A DNA stretch of 64,000 nucleotides from Blastococcus sp. TF02A-26 (GCF_003319125.1 NZ_QOHG01000021.1:1-64000), one strand, 5' to 3'; shown: positions 33,831-42,102, counted from the stretch's first letter. The notes: generated by a model not told the origin, from the sequence alone. Program-made: numbers and translations.

Positions 33831-34181
33831 TCAGCAGCAGGCGGGATCGATGACCTGCGCGATCGCGCCGAGCGCATCGCGGTGGGCGCGGTAGTAGACG
33901 TTCATCCCGCGGCGCTCGCCGGAGACGAACCCGGCCTTCTTCAGCTGCCCGAGGTGGTGGGAGACGGTCGCCTCCGTCAGGCCCACCGCCGGCGCGAGGT
34001 CGCAGGTGCAGACCTCCTCGCCGGCCAGGAGGAGGGACAGCAGTCGGAGCCGGACCGGATCGGCGAGCGCCTTCAGCCGCACCGCGACCTCGAGAGCCGC
34101 CTCCTCGCCCATCGGGGCGGCGGCCACCGGGGCGCAGCAGACCGGCGCGGTCGCGTCGATGACGGGCAGAGCCTTCGGCAT
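33831..34181 (-). CDS. ArsR-family metalloregulator 2 with extra cysteines
   Basis: The 116-residue protein has the same winged helix (LTEATVSHHLGQLKKAGFVS) and a VCTCDL metal site. It differs from its neighbour by a Cys pair near the N-terminus (APVCCAPV) and another at the very end (DPACC), which could make a second metal site. It is divergent from the CadI/ArsI gene across its own palindromes, so it probably controls that gene. Confidence 0.9.
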   Translation of the reverse strand: MPKALPVIDATAPVCCAPVAAAPMGEEAALEVAVRLKALADPVRLRLLSLLLAGEEVCTCDLAPAVGLTEATVSHHLGQLKKAGFVSGERRGMNVYYRAHRDALGAIAQVIDPACC

Positions 34182-34202
34182 GCGGTCGATCCTCCCACCT
34201 AC

Positions 34203-34256
34203 TTGACGTACGTCAAAGACCTTGGCACGGTGGTCCCACGTACTTAGACGTACGTC
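34203..34256. promoter_or_regulatory. Operators between arsR2 and cadI
   Basis: TTGACGTACGTCAA (34203-34216) is a perfect 14-bp palindrome. A second copy, with core GACGTACGTC (34247-34256), lies 44 nt further. The sequence differs from the acr3 operators, so the two ArsR proteins likely do not cross-react fully. Confidence 0.75.
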
Positions 34257-34275
34257 GAACCCGTCGGAGGTCCGC

Positions 34276-34737
34276 ATGTCCCGCGTCCAGCTCGCCCTCA
34301 ACGTCGACGACCTGGAGACGGCCGTCGCCTTCTACAGCAAGCTGCTCGGCGTCGAGCCGGCCAAGCGCAAGCCCGGCTACGCCAACTTCGCCGTCATCCA
34401 GCCGCCGCTGAAGCTGGTGCTGCTGGAGAACCCTGGCCAGGGCGGCAGCCTGAACCACCTCGGCGTCGAGGTCGAGTCCACCGAGAAGGTGCACTCCGAG
34501 ATCACCCGACTGTCCGACGAGGGGTTGTTCACCGACGAGGAGATGGGCACCACCTGCTGCTTCGCCACCCAGGACAAGGTCTGGGTCACCGGTCCCGATG
34601 GAGAGCGCTGGGAGGTCTACACCGTGCTCGCCGACAGCGACAGCTTCGGGACCAGCCGGCGCACCCTCGTCGAGATCGACCAGGCGCCGGTCGGCGGGGC
34701 CTGCTGCGACGCGTCCTCGTCCGTCAGCCGCAGCTGA
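34276..34737 (+). CDS. cadI: CadI/ArsI-like VOC-fold metal-resistance protein
   Basis: The 153-residue protein has the vicinal-oxygen-chelate fold and the vicinal Cys pair TTCCFATQDKVWV (Cys94-Cys95), plus His61 and Glu113, as in ArsI C-As lyases. Residue 5, a His ligand in Bacillus ArsI, is Gln here, as I recall for mycobacterial CadI. Organoarsenical cleavage is thus uncertain; cadmium or arsenic binding is possible. GGAGG lies 5 nt before the ATG. Its end overlaps the LCP gene end by 14 nt. Confidence 0.85.
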   Translation: MSRVQLALNVDDLETAVAFYSKLLGVEPAKRKPGYANFAVIQPPLKLVLLENPGQGGSLNHLGVEVESTEKVHSEITRLSDEGLFTDEEMGTTCCFATQDKVWVTGPDGERWEVYTVLADSDSFGTSRRTLVEIDQAPVGGACCDASSSVSRS

Positions 34738-36826
34738 CCGTCGCCGAGGCCGGCGCGGCCTCGACGGCCAGGACGTCGGCCGAGGGCGAGGGAGCGGCGG
34801 AGGTCTCGGGGGCCGGAGGCGCGGGCGGGGGCGGAGCCACCACGGACGCGTAGTTCGGTCCGACGACGAGCTGGACCCGGTCGCCGAGGGAGTCGTCGGC
34901 CTGCAGGACCGCCCCGGGGACCGCCTGGAGCACCGTCTGCGCCTGCGCGAGCGCCGCGGGGCCGTGCCGGACCACGGTGGCGTCCACCCCGCCGCGCTCG
35001 TTGCCGACCTCGCCGACGACGAAGCCCACCCCGCGCAGCGCGTCGGCGACGGTGCCGGCCAGGCCCGCCGTCCCGGTGCCGTTCAGGACGTCGACGGTGA
35101 CCTCGGACGGCGTCGGCGCCGGTGCCGCGGGCGGCTCGGCCGGGGGCGCCGCCTCGACGGGAGCCGCAGGGGGCGCGGCCTCCGCGGGCAGCGCCTCCGC
35201 GGGGAGCTCACCCTCCTCGAGGACGGTCTCGAAGAGGATGCGGGTGGCGGTGCGGTCCAGCAGCACGTAGGCCTCGTCCCGGCCGACGGGCACGTAGCCG
35301 ACCTGGGTGACCGGCAGCGCGGTCCGCTGGACGGAGTCCCCCGAGAGGTCGCCCAGGGTGGCGGCCAGGGTGCGCAGGTCACCGAGGTTCGTCGCCTCGT
35401 CGACGGTGAGCGCGTCGGCGGCGGTGGTGAGGAACGACGTCAGGCGAACCGGGTTGCCGAGCACGTCGAACGACATCGCCTCGCGCAGCGTCGAGGTGAG
35501 CAGGACCTGGGCCCGCTCGGCGACGGCGGTGCCGTTCACGTCGGCCGCGGGGTCGCCGGGGGCCAGCCAGCCCGCCGCCCGCTCGCCGTCGAGGTCGGAG
35601 GCGCCGGCCGGCAGGGGCTCCGCGGCCGCGGCCCAGGCGTCGGTGACGCTGGGCAGGCAGATCGGGATGCCGCCGAGGGAGTCGACCATGTCCGGCAGGC
35701 GGGCGAGGTCGACCCCGAGGTAGTGGTCGACCCGCAGTCCGGACAGCTGCTGCACCGCGCGGACCAGGCAGGCCGGGCCGCCGTCGAGCAGCGCCTCGCC
35801 GAGGGCCTCCGTGGCGGGCTCGCGGACGTCGCCGTCGGACGTGCGGCACGAGGGCGTGTCGACCAGGGCCGTGGGCGGCAGGCTGACCAGGACGGCGGAC
35901 TCCTCGTCCGGCGCGACGCGGGCCAGCAGGGCCGCGACGCCCGCCACGCCCTCCGCACCCGGGAGGCCGGTGCCGACGACGAGGTAGGTGGCCGCGCCCT
36001 CCTGCAGCTGCGGGGCCACGAGCTCCGGGCCGTCGACGGCCAGCGCCTCCACCCGCTCGATGCTGTTGTCGACGTAGACGTAGAGCCCCAGGTGGTAGGC
36101 GACGACGACGGCGATCAGCGCCGCGGCCGCCTGCGCCAGCCGGACCAGGCGGCGGCGGCCGGGCGAGCGCGCCGCCCGGCGGGCGGCCCGGGTCTCCTTG
36201 CGGGGCGGCCGGGGCGCCGCGGTCGCGCCGGAGCGCCCCGGGGCGTCGAGACCGGGGATGGGGGGCAGCGGTCTGCCGCGGCGATCGGCCGGCGGCCGGC
36301 CGGGCAGCGGCGGGACGGGCTGGCTGTGGCGCACGCCCGGGAGCGGGGGCACCGGTCCGCTGCGCTGGATCCCCGGTCCGCCGCCCGGCAGCGGCGGCAC
36401 CGGCTGGCTGTACCGGACGCCCGGCGCGACGGGCGGGGCGGCCGGGAGGGGCCGGGGCGGCGACGACGGCGGGGCCGCGGCGGCCGGTCGCTGCGGCGTC
36501 GCGGCCGGCACCGGGGGCAGCCCGCGGGCGGGGGGCGGCGTGTCGTCGGCCCGCGGGGCGGCCGGTCGCGGTGCGGACGACGCCGCGGCCCGGTCGGCGG
36601 CAGGACGCCCGGCAGCGGCCGGCGGGACGGCGGGACGGGGACCGCGGTGCGCGGGCAGCGACTCGCCCGGCAGCAGCGGGATCGGCACCTCGCCGGTGCG
36701 GCGTGCGGCGCGACGGCCGCTCGGGCCGGCGCCCTGCCGCAGGATGAGCTGCTCGAGGGTCAGCGGCTCGCCGTCACGACCGGACGCGCCGTCGCCGGCG
36801 CCGCCCCCCGCTCGCGAGTCCCCCAC
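34724..36826 (-). CDS. Proline-rich LCP (LytR-CpsA-Psr) family protein, atypical active site
   Basis: The roughly 700-residue protein has a cytoplasmic, Pro-rich N-terminus of about 240 residues with repeats of SQPVPPLPG type, one membrane helix (AAALIAVVVAYHLGLYVYV), an LCP domain (YLVVGTG, then DHYLGVDLARLPDMVDSLGG) and a LytR_C domain near the end. LCP enzymes attach glycopolymers to the cell wall. The usual Arg-rich active-site region is altered: the segment after LDGERA reads GWLAPGDPA rather than YVRxR. Activity is therefore in doubt. It matches the place of Rv0822c. GTG at 36826 follows a strong palindrome. Confidence 0.8.
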   Translation of the reverse strand: MGDSRAGGGAGDGASGRDGEPLTLEQLILRQGAGPSGRRAARRTGEVPIPLLPGESLPAHRGPRPAVPPAAAGRPAADRAAASSAPRPAAPRADDTPPPARGLPPVPAATPQRPAAAAPPSSPPRPLPAAPPVAPGVRYSQPVPPLPGGGPGIQRSGPVPPLPGVRHSQPVPPLPGRPPADRRGRPLPPIPGLDAPGRSGATAAPRPPRKETRAARRAARSPGRRRLVRLAQAAAALIAVVVAYHLGLYVYVDNSIERVEALAVDGPELVAPQLQEGAATYLVVGTGLPGAEGVAGVAALLARVAPDEESAVLVSLPPTALVDTPSCRTSDGDVREPATEALGEALLDGGPACLVRAVQQLSGLRVDHYLGVDLARLPDMVDSLGGIPICLPSVTDAWAAAAEPLPAGASDLDGERAAGWLAPGDPAADVNGTAVAERAQVLLTSTLREAMSFDVLGNPVRLTSFLTTAADALTVDEATNLGDLRTLAATLGDLSGDSVQRTALPVTQVGYVPVGRDEAYVLLDRTATRILFETVLEEGELPAEALPAEAAPPAAPVEAAPPAEPPAAPAPTPSEVTVDVLNGTGTAGLAGTVADALRGVGFVVGEVGNERGGVDATVVRHGPAALAQAQTVLQAVPGAVLQADDSLGDRVQLVVGPNYASVVAPPPPAPPAPETSAAPSPSADVLAVEAAPASATVSCG

Positions 36827-36864
36827 CGCGTCGACATCCCATCGTCGTGGTCCGTGCCGTTCCT

Positions 36865-36886
36865 CTACCCGCGTGCACGCGGGTAG
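36865..36886. promoter_or_regulatory. 22-bp perfect palindrome upstream of the LCP gene
   Basis: Arms CTACCCGCGTG and CACGCGGGTAG meet without spacer. The element lies 39 nt upstream of the LCP start and 112 nt from the repeat-protein gene. It could be an operator for either; its lack of a loop argues against a terminator. Confidence 0.55.
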
Positions 36887-36997
36887 ACCGCACACGCTTC
36901 GGAGGCGGTCCCTCACGATACGTCCCCGCGGCCCTCCGGACGGGTGACGCGCGGAGATCGTCCGGCGTCGGTCGGATCACGGACGTAGCGTCGAGAG

Positions 36998-37924
36998 GTG
37001 CGCCTCCCCTCGATCCCCGGCCCCTCCGACGTCCTCGCCGCCGTGGACGGCCTCCGCGAGGGGCTGTCCGAGGCGGTCGCCCTGGTGCCCCGGGTGGTGA
37101 GCGCCGTCGGCCGGATCGAGGGCCTGCTCGACCGCGTGGGGGCGGTCGTCACCACCGCGGAGGGGCTGCTCGCGCGGGTGGAGAACGCGGTGGGCGACCT
37201 CGAGGCCACCCGGCGCCGGGCCGACGAGACGATCACCCGGGCCGGCGGGACGCTGGAGGAGGCCGACGAGGCGATCACCGCCGTCGGCGAGACCCAGCGC
37301 AAGGCCGACGAGGCGATCGAGCGGGTCGGGGAGACACAGCAGAAGGCCGACGACGCCATCGACCGGGTGGGCGAGACCCAGCAGAAGGCCGACGACGCCA
37401 TCGACCGGGTGGGCGAGACCCAGCAGAAGGCCGACGACGCCATCGAGCGGGTCGGCGAGACCCAGCAGAAGGCGGACGACGCGATCGGCGCCGTCGGGGA
37501 GACGCAGCAGAAGGCCGACGACGCCATCGACGCCGTGGGCGGCACGATCGGCCGGGCCGAGGGGACCGTCGGTCAGGCCGAGGGCCTCGTCGCCCGTGTC
37601 GACCCGCTGCTGGCCGGCTTCGAGGGGCCGCTGCAGCAGCTGGTGCCGGTCGTCAGGCGGCTGGCCGAGACCATGGCGCCGGACGAGATCGAGGCGATGG
37701 TCACGATGATCGACCGGCTGCCCACCCTCCTGGGCCACCTGGACGACGACGTGCTGCCGGTGCTGAAGTCCCTGGACGGGGTCGGACCGGACGTGCACGA
37801 CCTGGTCGACACGATGCAGGACCTGCGTCAGGTGGTGAAGGGCTTCCCCGGCTCGAAGTTGTTCCGCCGCCGGGGCGCGGAGGAGATCGCCGAGGACGAG
37901 CAGGAGGAGCAGGCCGGCTCCTGA
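36998..37924 (+). CDS. Coiled-coil protein with 14-residue tandem repeats
   Basis: The 308-residue acidic protein is helical throughout. Residues 96-179 are six 14-residue repeats of the form VGETQQKADDAIDR; degenerate copies precede and follow them. Flanking parts (LVPRVVSAVGRIEGLLDRV and LLAGFEGPLQQLVPVVRRLAE) look like amphipathic helices seen in related actinobacterial proteins. No signal peptide or membrane helix is visible. GTG at 36998 is 6 nt after TAGCGT, so a leaderless start is likely. The function is unknown; a filament-like or scaffold role is a guess. Confidence 0.8.
   Translation: MRLPSIPGPSDVLAAVDGLREGLSEAVALVPRVVSAVGRIEGLLDRVGAVVTTAEGLLARVENAVGDLEATRRRADETITRAGGTLEEADEAITAVGETQRKADEAIERVGETQQKADDAIDRVGETQQKADDAIDRVGETQQKADDAIERVGETQQKADDAIGAVGETQQKADDAIDAVGGTIGRAEGTVGQAEGLVARVDPLLAGFEGPLQQLVPVVRRLAETMAPDEIEAMVTMIDRLPTLLGHLDDDVLPVLKSLDGVGPDVHDLVDTMQDLRQVVKGFPGSKLFRRRGAEEIAEDEQEEQAGS
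37283..37534 (+). repeat. Six 42-bp tandem repeats
   Basis: Units begin at 37283, 37325, 37367, 37409, 37451 and 37493. Each encodes V-G-E-T-Q-x-K-A-D-(D/E)-A-I-x-x. Units 3 and 4 differ only at the end, a sign of recent duplication by slippage or recombination. Confidence 0.9.
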
Positions 37925-37949
37925 GCCGGCCCGCTCCTCCCGGACAGCG

Positions 37950-38381
37950 TCAGGTCTCGGTCGGGTAGCCCAGCGCGCGGACGACGTCGCCGATCCGCTC
38001 GAAGGTCTGGCCCTCGGGCAGCCGGCGCAGCTCGTCGACGACGGCGTCGGTGGCCCGGTGGTCGAGGGCCGCCTCGACCAGCGCGGGGCCGTCGGCCGGG
38101 AAGTCCGCGCGGTCGAGCCAGCGGGCCAGCTCGGCGCGGGCCACCACGGCGTCCTCGGTCATGCCGACGGGCACTCCGCCGACGAGCGTGCCGGCCGGGT
38201 CGGTGGTGAGGTCGGGTTCCCCCTCGGCCACGGGCTCGGTCTCGCGCCACTCGTGGGAGCGGGTGGCGTGCTCGGCCTTGAGCATCCCCTGGATCTCGTG
38301 CTCGAGCTCCTGGTCCAGGCGCGGGTTGTGCTTCGTGCTGCGTGATGACACGCCGGCGAACTGGTCGTCGGACTCGCTCAC
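37950..38381 (-). CDS. DUF2795 domain protein
   Basis: The 143-residue protein is acidic with a charged N-terminus and one DUF2795 domain near its end: AELARWLDRADFPADGPALVEAALDH, then VVDELRRLPEGQTFERIGDVVRAL. GTG at 38381 has AGGAGG 5 nt upstream. The domain is a small helical fold common in actinobacteria; its role is unknown, though neighbours of this type are often stress-induced. Confidence 0.85.
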   Translation of the reverse strand: MSESDDQFAGVSSRSTKHNPRLDQELEHEIQGMLKAEHATRSHEWRETEPVAEGEPDLTTDPAGTLVGGVPVGMTEDAVVARAELARWLDRADFPADGPALVEAALDHRATDAVVDELRRLPEGQTFERIGDVVRALGYPTET

Positions 38382-38421
38382 GGTTGCCTCCTGTGTTCTG
38401 GGTGGTGCGGTGGATCCGGGG

Positions 38422-38631
38422 TCACTCCTTCTTCAGCGCCGACGGCTTGTGCACCGCGGTGCCGCCGCTCTTGTCGCTCTTCACCTCGTACTGGGGCTCG
38501 TCGGGGCTGGCCTTGACCGTCCGGCCGGCCGCCTCCGTGTCCTCGGTGATCTTCTTCCGGACGGTGCCCTCGGCCTCGCCGCCGTGGCTCTTCCACGTGA
38601 CGTGGTCGCCCTTGCTCAGCTCGTCCGCCAT
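38422..38631 (-). CDS. DUF2945 (Tudor-like, hypervirulence-associated) small protein
   Basis: The 69-residue basic protein begins with SKGDHVTWKSHGGEAEGTV and ends QYEVKSDKSGGTAVHKPSALKKE, the DUF2945 pattern, a small Tudor/SH3-like barrel. It is cytoplasmic. The ATG at 38631 has GGGAGGA 10-11 nt upstream. It lies 40 nt before the DUF2795 gene in the same direction and the two may form a stress-related pair. Confidence 0.85.
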   Translation of the reverse strand: MADELSKGDHVTWKSHGGEAEGTVRKKITEDTEAAGRTVKASPDEPQYEVKSDKSGGTAVHKPSALKKE

Positions 38632-38964
38632 GCCGTCGTCCTCCCGTGGTCGGGCGCCGTCGCGTCCGTCCTCCGCTGCCTGCCCCCGGAACCGGCGCGA
38701 CACACATCACCCGCGCGGGCAGGAGGTTCACTCCTGCGGGCGCTGCATCCGCGGTCGCGGTCACCTAGCGTGGTGTCCGACGCGGGAGTGCCCCGGGAGT
38801 TGCCAGGTCGGAGACCGGTCGGCGACTACCGACCGTGACACCCGCGTCCTCGATCGCCGGCCCGGTCGACTCCATTCCCCCGGGGTCGGCCGGGTCGGCC
38901 CCTCGTGGGCTCCTCGTTGGCCCCTCGTGGGCCCTGGACACCCGGGCTGCCTACCCTCGGCCGC
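38632..38964 (+). other. 333-nt promoter region between DUF2945 and the SIP-like gene
   Basis: No gene is supported here. It holds a TAGCGT hexamer (38766-38771), a GC-rich stretch, a pair of 14-bp direct repeats (38897-38932) and TACCCT (38952-38957), which lies 7 nt before the SIP-like gene start. Confidence 0.5.
38897..38932 (+). repeat. 14-bp direct repeats with 22-nt period
   Basis: GGCCCCTCGTGGGC occurs at 38897-38910 and 38919-38932. A 22-nt period, two helical turns, places both copies on the same DNA face about 20-55 nt before the SIP-like promoter hexamer, where an activator could bind. Confidence 0.6.
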
Positions 38965-39738
38965 GTGACCGCTCCCGACGGCCTGCGCGAGGTCGACGTC
39001 CTCACCGTCGTCTCGGTCGCCGCCGTGACGCCCACCGTCCGCCGTGTGACGCTCACCGGGACGGCGGAGGCGGTCGCCGCCGCGGGGCCGACGGTCAACC
39101 TGCTGGTGCCGCGGGTCGGCGATCCCGCGCCGCGGTGGCCGCAGGTGGCGCGCGACGGTCGGGTCGTCTGGCCGATCGGCGCGCACGGGATCGCCCTGCG
39201 CAGCTACACCGCCCGCCGGCAGGACCCCGAGCGCGGCGAGGTCGAGATCGACTTCGTGCTCCACGGGGACGGTCCGGCGGCGGCCTGGGCCGCGGCTGCG
39301 GAGCCCGGCGCCGTGCTGGGCGTCGCGGGGAGTGGCGACCTGGCGCTGCGGCCGGCCTCCTGGCTGCTCCTCGTCGGCGACGAGACCTCGCTGCCGGCGA
39401 TCAACCGGATCCTCGCCGAGGCGGAGCCGACCACCGGCGGACTGGCGCTCCTCGAGGTGGCCGGGCCGGAGGAGGAGCAGCCGCTGGCCGCGCCGGCGGG
39501 CGTGACGGTCCGCTGGCTGCACCGTGGCGGGACCCCGCCCGGCGAGAGCACGCTGCTCGTCGACGCGGTCGCCGCACTGGACCCTCCCGGTGGCGACGTC
39601 TTCGCCTGGGTGGGCGCGGAGTCCGCCGCCGTCCGGACGATCCGGACCGATCTCCGCTCGCGCTGGGGGCTGGGCCGCTCCGGCCACCACGCGATCGGCT
39701 ACTGGCGCCGCGGCCGCGCGATGTCCCCCGCCGGGTGA
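38965..39738 (+). CDS. Siderophore-interacting (SIP/FAD-binding) protein
   Basis: The 257-residue protein has the ferredoxin-reductase-like layout of SIP proteins: an N-terminal barrel with LRSYTARR for FAD, VEIDFVLHGDGPAAAWAAAAEPG, LLLVGDETSLPAINRI and a C-terminal GDVFAWVGAESAAVR. These reduce ferric siderophores in the cytosol with NAD(P)H. GTG at 38965 lies 7 nt after TACCCT, so the mRNA is probably leaderless. No siderophore genes are nearby. Confidence 0.88.
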   Translation: MTAPDGLREVDVLTVVSVAAVTPTVRRVTLTGTAEAVAAAGPTVNLLVPRVGDPAPRWPQVARDGRVVWPIGAHGIALRSYTARRQDPERGEVEIDFVLHGDGPAAAWAAAAEPGAVLGVAGSGDLALRPASWLLLVGDETSLPAINRILAEAEPTTGGLALLEVAGPEEEQPLAAPAGVTVRWLHRGGTPPGESTLLVDAVAALDPPGGDVFAWVGAESAAVRTIRTDLRSRWGLGRSGHHAIGYWRRGRAMSPAG

Positions 39739-39807
39739 GGGCGGGCGTACAGACACTTCACAGGTAGCGTCCAGTCCGACCGCAGCCGTCGACCGGAACC
39801 TGGGGCC

Positions 39808-40581
39808 ATGACGGCATCGGTGCGTTCTGCGGGAGGGTTGGTGCAGGGGACCCGGGATCCGGGCGGTTCCGCCGGGCGGGCGCCGGAGGCGCGCCTGCTC
39901 GTGGTGGACGACGAGCCCAACATCCGCGAGCTGCTGTCGGCGAGCCTCCGCTACGCCGGCTTCGAGGTGGCGACGGCGGCGGACGGCCAGCAGGCCCTGG
40001 CGATGGCCGCCTCGTTCCGCCCCGACCTGCTCGTCCTGGACGTGATGATGCCGGGGCTCGACGGCTTCGGCGTGGTGCGCCGGCTGCGGGAGACCGGCCG
40101 GCACACCCCGGTGCTCTTCCTCACCGCCCGGGACGCCGCCGAGGACAAGATCTCCGGCCTGACGCTCGGCGGGGACGACTACGTCACCAAGCCGTTCAGC
40201 CTCGACGAGGTGATCGCCCGCATCCGGGCGGTGCTGCGCCGGACGAGCGCGGCCGCCCAGCGCGGCGCGGAGGCGCCCCGGTTGACCTTCGCCGACATCG
40301 AGCTGGACGAGGAGTCCCACGAGGTGCTGAAGGCCGGCACCCTGATCAGCCTGTCCCCCACCGAGTTCAAGCTGCTGCGCTACCTCATGGCCAACGCCGG
40401 ACGGGTGCTGTCCAAGGCGCAGATCCTCGACCACGTCTGGAACTACGACTTCAACGGCGAGGCGAACGTCGTCGAGTCCTACATCTCCTACCTGCGGCGC
40501 AAGGTCGACACGACCGAGCCGCGGCTGCTGCACACCATCCGCGGGGTCGGGTACACGCTGCGGCTGCCGCGGGGCACATGA
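39808..40581 (+). CDS. phoP: Response regulator, mycobacterial PhoP-like
   Basis: The 257-residue OmpR-type regulator has a receiver with DDEPNI and the phospho-Asp78 in LLVLDVMMPGLDGFGVVRRL, then the switch Lys in YVTKPFSLDEVIARIR. A winged helix follows, with LTFADIELDEESHEV, LSPTEFKLLRYL and SYISYLRRKVDTTEPRLLHT. It matches M. tuberculosis PhoP more closely than Streptomyces PhoP. The ATG overlaps nothing upstream; the stop overlaps the kinase ATG. Confidence 0.9.
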   Translation: MTASVRSAGGLVQGTRDPGGSAGRAPEARLLVVDDEPNIRELLSASLRYAGFEVATAADGQQALAMAASFRPDLLVLDVMMPGLDGFGVVRRLRETGRHTPVLFLTARDAAEDKISGLTLGGDDYVTKPFSLDEVIARIRAVLRRTSAAAQRGAEAPRLTFADIELDEESHEVLKAGTLISLSPTEFKLLRYLMANAGRVLSKAQILDHVWNYDFNGEANVVESYISYLRRKVDTTEPRLLHTIRGVGYTLRLPRGT

Positions 40582-42071
40582 CGCCTCCGGTTCCCGCGCC
40601 CCGCGGCCCCCGGGTCCCGCTCCGGGTCACGCTCGTCGCCCTGCTCGTCGCCCTCGTGGCGTTCGCCCTGCTCGCCACCGGCTTCGCGGCGACGTCCCTG
40701 CTGCGGGGCTACCTGCTGGACCAGCAGGACGAGGAGCTCCAGGCCAACATCCAGGCACAGCGGCCGACCCTGGTCCGCCTCTGCATCGAGCCCGGCTACC
40801 CGCAGCCCACGCCCTTCTACGTCGCCTGCCTCACGCCCGACAGCGACGAGCCGGTGGTGCTCGGCGAGCCGCAGGGACCGGACGGTGACGAGCTGCCGGA
40901 GCTCAGCGCGCGGGAGGTCGACCAGCTGCGCGAGCACTCCCGGCCGATCAGCGTCTGGGCGGACGGCGAGCAGTGGCGGATGGCTGCCGGTGAGCTGCCC
41001 GGCGGCTACACGCTCGTGGTCGGCTCGGACCTCGAGGGGGACCGGAAGGCGATCGCCCGGCTGGTCCGCATCGAGGTCGTCGTCGGCCTGATCGTGCTGA
41101 CGGTGCTGGGGGTCGCGGGGTACGTGCTCGTGCGCAACAGCCTGCGGCCGCTGGAGGAGGTCGGGGACACCGCGCGCGCCATCGCCGCCGGCGACCTCTC
41201 CCGGCGGGTGCCCGCCGGTGACGGGCGCACCGAGGTCGGCCGGCTCTCCGCAGCGCTCAACGGGATGCTGGCGCGGATCGAGAGCGCCTTCTCCGCCCAG
41301 CGCGCCTCGGAGGAGCAGGCCCGGGCCTCCGAGGGCCGGATGCGCCGGTTCGTCGCCGACGCCAGCCACGAGCTGCGCACCCCGCTGACGTCGATCCGCG
41401 GCTTCGCCGAGCTCTACCGGCAGGGAGCGGTGCGCGACCCCGAGGACGTCGCCCGGCTCATGCAGCGCATCGAGGCCGAGGGCGGCCGGATGGGGCTGCT
41501 CGTGGAGGACCTCCTGCAGCTGGCCCGCCTCGACCAGCAGCGGCCGCTGGCCGTGACCCCGGTCGACCTCGCCGAGGTGGCCGGCGACGTCGTCCACGAC
41601 GCCCGTGCGCTGCAGCCCGACCGCCCGGTGGAGCTCGTCGTCGACCCGGCGATGACCGAGCTGCCGGTCGTGCTCGGCGACGAGGCCCGGCTGCGGCAGG
41701 TCCTCGGCAACCTCGTCACCAACGCGCTCGTGCACACCCCCGCCGACGCCCGGGTGACCGTGACCCTGGCCGAGGAGCCGGCGCCCCCCGGCGCCGAGGA
41801 GGACGGCGGCACGGTCGTGGTCCGGGTCGCCGACGAGGGCCCGGGAATGACCCCCGAGGACGCCGCCCGCGTGTTCGAGCGCTTCTACCGGGCCGATCCC
41901 AGCCGGCACCGCGCGGCCGGTGGCACCGGCCTGGGGCTCGCGATCGTCTCCTCGCTGGTGGCCGCGCACGGCGGGACGGTCCGGCTCGACACCGCGCCGG
42001 GCCAGGGCGCCGTCTTCACGGTGAGACTGCCCCGCAGCGGCCCGCCGGAGCAGGCCGGGGTGCCCGGCTGA
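40578..42071 (+). CDS. phoR: Sensor histidine kinase, PhoR-like
   Basis: The 497-residue kinase has a first membrane helix (about residues 17-39), an extracytoplasmic sensor with two Cys, a second helix (about 163-185), HAMP, the H-box FVADASHELRTPLTSIRGFAE with the phosphorylated His, and an ATPase domain (NLVTNALVHTP, DEGPGMTPED, GGTGLGLAIV). ATGA overlap with the regulator gene marks a two-gene operon. The signal is unknown. Confidence 0.92.
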   Translation: MTPPVPAPRGPRVPLRVTLVALLVALVAFALLATGFAATSLLRGYLLDQQDEELQANIQAQRPTLVRLCIEPGYPQPTPFYVACLTPDSDEPVVLGEPQGPDGDELPELSAREVDQLREHSRPISVWADGEQWRMAAGELPGGYTLVVGSDLEGDRKAIARLVRIEVVVGLIVLTVLGVAGYVLVRNSLRPLEEVGDTARAIAAGDLSRRVPAGDGRTEVGRLSAALNGMLARIESAFSAQRASEEQARASEGRMRRFVADASHELRTPLTSIRGFAELYRQGAVRDPEDVARLMQRIEAEGGRMGLLVEDLLQLARLDQQRPLAVTPVDLAEVAGDVVHDARALQPDRPVELVVDPAMTELPVVLGDEARLRQVLGNLVTNALVHTPADARVTVTLAEEPAPPGAEEDGGTVVVRVADEGPGMTPEDAARVFERFYRADPSRHRAAGGTGLGLAIVSSLVAAHGGTVRLDTAPGQGAVFTVRLPRSGPPEQAGVPG

Positions 42072-42102
42072 GGACGCCGTCCCCCTGGTTACCGTCCGGT
42101 AC

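Noticed and set aside
37283-37534. CRISPR array
   Set aside because: The repeats are contiguous, in frame and protein-coding, without spacers.
38773-38838. 21-codon frame starting at GTG after TAGCGT
   Set aside because: The hexamer ends only 1 nt before the start, too close for a leaderless mRNA, and there is no ribosome site.
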